Below, one piece after another: positions 61,455-64,000 of a stretch of 64,000 bases of DNA. The notes beneath the pieces are model-generated. The model searched no databases. It was given only the letters and a program-made list of their open reading frames with translations, and was not told the DNA's origin. The position numbers were made by a program, and so were the translations under genes. The number at the start of each line of letters is the position of its first letter. The first letter of the stretch is position 1. Source of the DNA: Flammeovirga sp. EKP202 (GTDB lineage: Bacteria; Bacteroidota; Bacteroidia; Cytophagales; Flammeovirgaceae). The stretch lies in contig NZ_JACVVP010000034.1 of assembly GCF_014534745.1 (NCBI RefSeq), positions 1-64,000 of the forward strand. The letters are read 5' to 3'.

Positions 61455-62339
61455 TTGAAAAATCTAATCCCCACATACAGTCTAGATAAGTTCAAACCTA
61501 TTGGTAATTCAAAACACCCATTCCAAATTGAAGTGTTTGATGCCAATCGTCATTTTGAGGTACAGTATCCTCATAAGCACGACTTTTTTGAGGTGTTATT
61601 TTTGACTCAGGGATCGGGGCTTCATGTGATTGATGACAATGAATATAAGGTGGAACCTCCTTGTATGTTTTTTTTGAGTCCGGGTCAAGCACATAAATTG
61701 GAGTTGTCAAAAGACATTGCAGGTTACATTTTTCTATTTACAGCGGAGTTTTATTTGATCGACAAGAGCAACAAAAACAAGTTACTTGAGTTTCCCTTCT
61801 TTTTTAATCTCAAACAAGAAAACCCTCCATTGAAACTAGAGGAACCAATGGATGTAGCGTTTTTAACCCAATTGTTTGTCAAGGGTTGTGATGAGATGGA
61901 TCAAACGGATGTAGTCTCTCACGAAATGGCCAATTCTATTTTAGATTTGATATTAAATACCTGTAATCAGATCTATCCGAAAGAACAACGTGCTATCGAA
62001 AAAGGAAAGGGACATTTGATGGTTAAAAGATTCAGAGAATTGATTGAGGAAAAATACCAAGATAATTTATCTGTTAGAGATTTTGCTGAATTCCTCAATG
62101 TGACTGAAAATCATTTGACGCAAACGGTCAAAGGATTGACAGGGAAAACATCAAAAGAGTTAATTACGGATAAGCAAGTGCTTGAAATTAAGCGACTTTT
62201 GAAGCATACAGATTTGACTGTTACTCAGATTTGTCACTATCTCAACTTTAAAGATCAATCCTATTTTAGTAAGTTTTTCAAGAAGTTGACAGGGCAGACG
62301 CCAAATGCTTATAGAGAGCGATCATTGAAAAGTACCTAA
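61455..62339 (+). CDS. AraC family transcriptional regulator
   Basis: 294 residues from a TTG start (no ATG precedes it in frame). Cupin sensor region (about 30-110, PHKHDFFEVLFLTQGSG and FFLSPGQAHKL), then AraC-type double helix-turn-helix (about 190-290, TVTQICHYLNFKDQSYFSKFFK and TGQTPNAYRER). The layout mirrors the AraC protein at 7107, suggesting paralogues. It sits between hemA and ilvC; whether it controls either is unclear, as the spacer to ilvC is 89 bases with a possible weak promoter. Confidence 0.9.
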   Translation: MKNLIPTYSLDKFKPIGNSKHPFQIEVFDANRHFEVQYPHKHDFFEVLFLTQGSGLHVIDDNEYKVEPPCMFFLSPGQAHKLELSKDIAGYIFLFTAEFYLIDKSNKNKLLEFPFFFNLKQENPPLKLEEPMDVAFLTQLFVKGCDEMDQTDVVSHEMANSILDLILNTCNQIYPKEQRAIEKGKGHLMVKRFRELIEEKYQDNLSVRDFAEFLNVTENHLTQTVKGLTGKTSKELITDKQVLEIKRLLKHTDLTVTQICHYLNFKDQSYFSKFFKKLTGQTPNAYRERSLKST

Positions 62340-62428
62340 ACTTTATTTAAAATCACCACAATCTTATTGATTATTATCTTCACATTTGTGATAGACAAAA
62401 AAGATTTAAATTAAAAATATTATATACA

Positions 62429-63910
62429 ATGGCAAATTACTTCAATACACTTCCATTAAGAGAGCAGTTACACCAGCTTGGACAATGTGAATTTATGGAC
62501 AGCTCAGAGTTCAGCGAAGGCGTTGAGGCTTTGAAAGGTAAGAAAATCGTAATCGTTGGTGCTGGTGCTCAAGGATTGAATCAAGGTTTGAACATGAGAG
62601 ACTCTGGTTTAGATATTTCTTATGCTTTAAGACAAGTAGCAATCGATGAGAAAAGAGCATCTTTTGTAAATACTTCTGAGGCAGGGTTCACAGTAGGTAC
62701 TTACGAAGAAGTAATTCCTACAGCTGACTTGGTGATCAACTTGACGCCAGACAAGCAACATACTAACGTTGTTGAGTCAGTAATGCCATTGATGAAACAA
62801 GGAGCTACATTATCTTACTCACACGGTTTCAACATCGTTGAGGAAGGAATGCAGATCAGAAAAGACTTAACTGTAATCATGGTAGCTCCTAAGTCTCCAG
62901 GTTCAGAAGTAAGAGAAGAGTACAAGAGAGGATTTGGTGTACCAACTCTAATCGCTGTACACCCAGAAAACGATCCAGAAGGTAAGGGTTGGGCACAAGC
63001 GAAAGCTTATGCAGTAGCAACTGGTGGAGACAGAGCTGGATGTTTGAAATCTTCTTTCGTAGCTGAGGTGAAGTCAGATTTAATGGGCGAGCAAACGATC
63101 CTTTGTGGATTGTTACAAACTGGATCTATCCTTTGCTTCGACAAAATGGTTGAAAAAGGAATCGATGCAGGTTGGGCTGCTAAATTCATCCAATACGGAT
63201 GGGAAGTTATCACTGAATCATTAAAGCACGGTGGTGTATCAGGTATGTTAGACAGATTGTCTAACCCTGCTAAAGTAAAATGTTTCGAAGTGTCTGAAGA
63301 ATTGAAAGACATCATGAGACCATTATTCCAAAAGCACCAAGACGATATCATTTCAGGTGAGTTCTCATCTACAATGATGAAAGACTGGGCTGAGGATGAT
63401 AAAAACTTGTTGAACTGGAGAGCTTTAACTGGTGAGACTAACTTTGAGAAAACTGCTCCTGCTGATGTTGAAATCACTGAGCAAGAATTCTACGACAAAG
63501 GTTTATTGATGGTTGCTATGGTAAGAGCTGGTGTTGAATTGGCTTTCGAAACTATGGTAGAAGCGGGTATCATCGGTGAATCTGCTTACTATGAGTCACT
63601 TCACGAAACTCCATTGATTGCTAACACAATCGCAAGAAAGAAATTGTACGAAATGAACAGAGTAATCTCTGATACAGCGGAGTACGGTTGTTACTTATTT
63701 GATCATGCATGTAAGCCATTATTAGCTGACTTTATGAAAGGTGTTGAAGCTGATATTTGTGGTAAAGACTACAACGAAGGAAAAGACAACGGTGTAGACA
63801 ACGTAACATTGATCAAAGTAAACGAAGCTTTAAGATCACACGAAATCGAAGCTGTAGGTGCAAGATTAAGAGGAGCAATGACTGCTATGAAGCAAATTGC
63901 TTTAGGATAA
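62429..63910 (+). CDS. ilvC: Ketol-acid reductoisomerase, class II (IlvC)
   Basis: 493 residues, the long class II form found in many Bacteroidota and enterics. NADPH-binding [12 protein letters not shown] (near 42-53), [11 protein letters not shown] and the knotted C-terminal domain, present twice in class II enzymes, with [10 protein letters not shown] carrying metal-binding acidic residues. It converts acetolactate to dihydroxyisovalerate in valine, leucine and isoleucine synthesis. Strong codon bias points to high expression. The rest of the ilv operon is not adjacent. Confidence 0.97.
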   Translation: MANYFNTLPLREQLHQLGQCEFMDSSEFSEGVEALKGKKIVIVGAGAQGLNQGLNMRDSGLDISYALRQVAIDEKRASFVNTSEAGFTVGTYEEVIPTADLVINLTPDKQHTNVVESVMPLMKQGATLSYSHGFNIVEEGMQIRKDLTVIMVAPKSPGSEVREEYKRGFGVPTLIAVHPENDPEGKGWAQAKAYAVATGGDRAGCLKSSFVAEVKSDLMGEQTILCGLLQTGSILCFDKMVEKGIDAGWAAKFIQYGWEVITESLKHGGVSGMLDRLSNPAKVKCFEVSEELKDIMRPLFQKHQDDIISGEFSSTMMKDWAEDDKNLLNWRALTGETNFEKTAPADVEITEQEFYDKGLLMVAMVRAGVELAFETMVEAGIIGESAYYESLHETPLIANTIARKKLYEMNRVISDTAEYGCYLFDHACKPLLADFMKGVEADICGKDYNEGKDNGVDNVTLIKVNEALRSHEIEAVGARLRGAMTAMKQIALG

Positions 63911-63936
63911 GGAACACTATTTATATCCAATATATG

Positions 63937-63964
63937 AAGGCTCCCTTTTTGGGAGCCTTTTTTT
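63937..63964 (+). terminator. Terminator of ilvC
   Basis: AAGGCTCCC (63937-63945) pairs with GGGAGCCTT (63951-63959) around five T, then TTTTT. The last ~35 bases of the window contain nothing further. Confidence 0.92.
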
Positions 63965-64000
63965 GTCTGTGATGCGTTAGGTTCACAGATAATGATGATT

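Overview
The window reads as chromosome of a marine-type Bacteroidota, most likely a Cytophagales bacterium close to Flammeovirga (inference). The reasons are low GC with long intergenic spacers, two secreted proteins ending in type IX secretion (T9SS) C-terminal sorting domains, YwqK/MORN repeats, a DUF2490 porin-like protein, class II ketol-acid reductoisomerase, few Shine-Dalgarno sites, and upstream matches to the Bacteroidota -7 box TAnnTTTG. I see no rRNA, tRNA, CRISPR array, prophage or complete insertion sequence.

Layout. 1-1365: 3' end of a large T9SS-exported protein with ten exact 81-base acidic repeats. 1.4-3.3 kb: a SIR2-like NADase-type protein divergent from a small ThiF/E1-like adenylyltransferase. 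3.3-8 kb: MtfA-like peptidase, Spy-like periplasmic protein, a pirin with an export leader and an AraC regulator, with two copies of a ~430-base inverted-repeat-bounded intergenic element at 4977-5401 and 6567-6996 and a fragment near 11.3 kb. 8.1-11.1 kb: a cysteine-bearing Crp/Fnr regulator, a small serine recombinase with an unusual active site and a NarK-type nitrate/nitrite transporter. 11.8-21.5 kb: DegP/HtrA, thioredoxin, a 1341-residue SF1 helicase, ApbE and a choloylglycine-hydrolase-family enzyme. 21.9-23.8 kb: a very AT-rich two-gene islet (membrane-anchored coiled-coil protein plus zinc-cysteine/PD-(D/E)xK nuclease-like protein), the best candidate for an undescribed, possibly defensive, system. 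24-31 kb: metallo-beta-lactamase-fold hydrolase, DoxX, lipoprotein plus T9SS Asp-box propeller protein, phosphoglycerate kinase. 31-41 kb: GNAT, HdeD-like membrane protein, a two-component pair, RhlE, HtpG, FkbM methyltransferase, TlpA-like thioredoxin, YjbQ. 41-49 kb: AsmA-like protein, YeiH transporter with LysR regulator, Cys-less ArsC-like protein, two outer-membrane beta-barrel proteins, GlgE-like GH13 enzyme. 49-64 kb: Cache/PAS histidine kinase, glycosyltransferase overlapping MenE, YwqK-repeat protein with Hsp15, TPR protein, M28 peptidase, DUF3179 protein, HemA, AraC regulator, IlvC.

How it fits together. Most of the window is housekeeping (glycolysis, heme, menaquinone, branched-chain amino acids, protein folding and quality control, RNA remodelling) mixed with envelope and regulatory genes in short transcription units. 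Many units end in clear intrinsic terminators, which I list. Accessory character concentrates at 1-3.3 kb, 5-9.6 kb and 21.9-23.8 kb. Some candidate small genes are not long enough to stand out as ORFs: a 47-residue Cys-Cys protein after thioredoxin, a 54-residue leader-like peptide, a 45-residue protein at 32.4 kb, and a structured RNA at about 13.59-13.78 kb.
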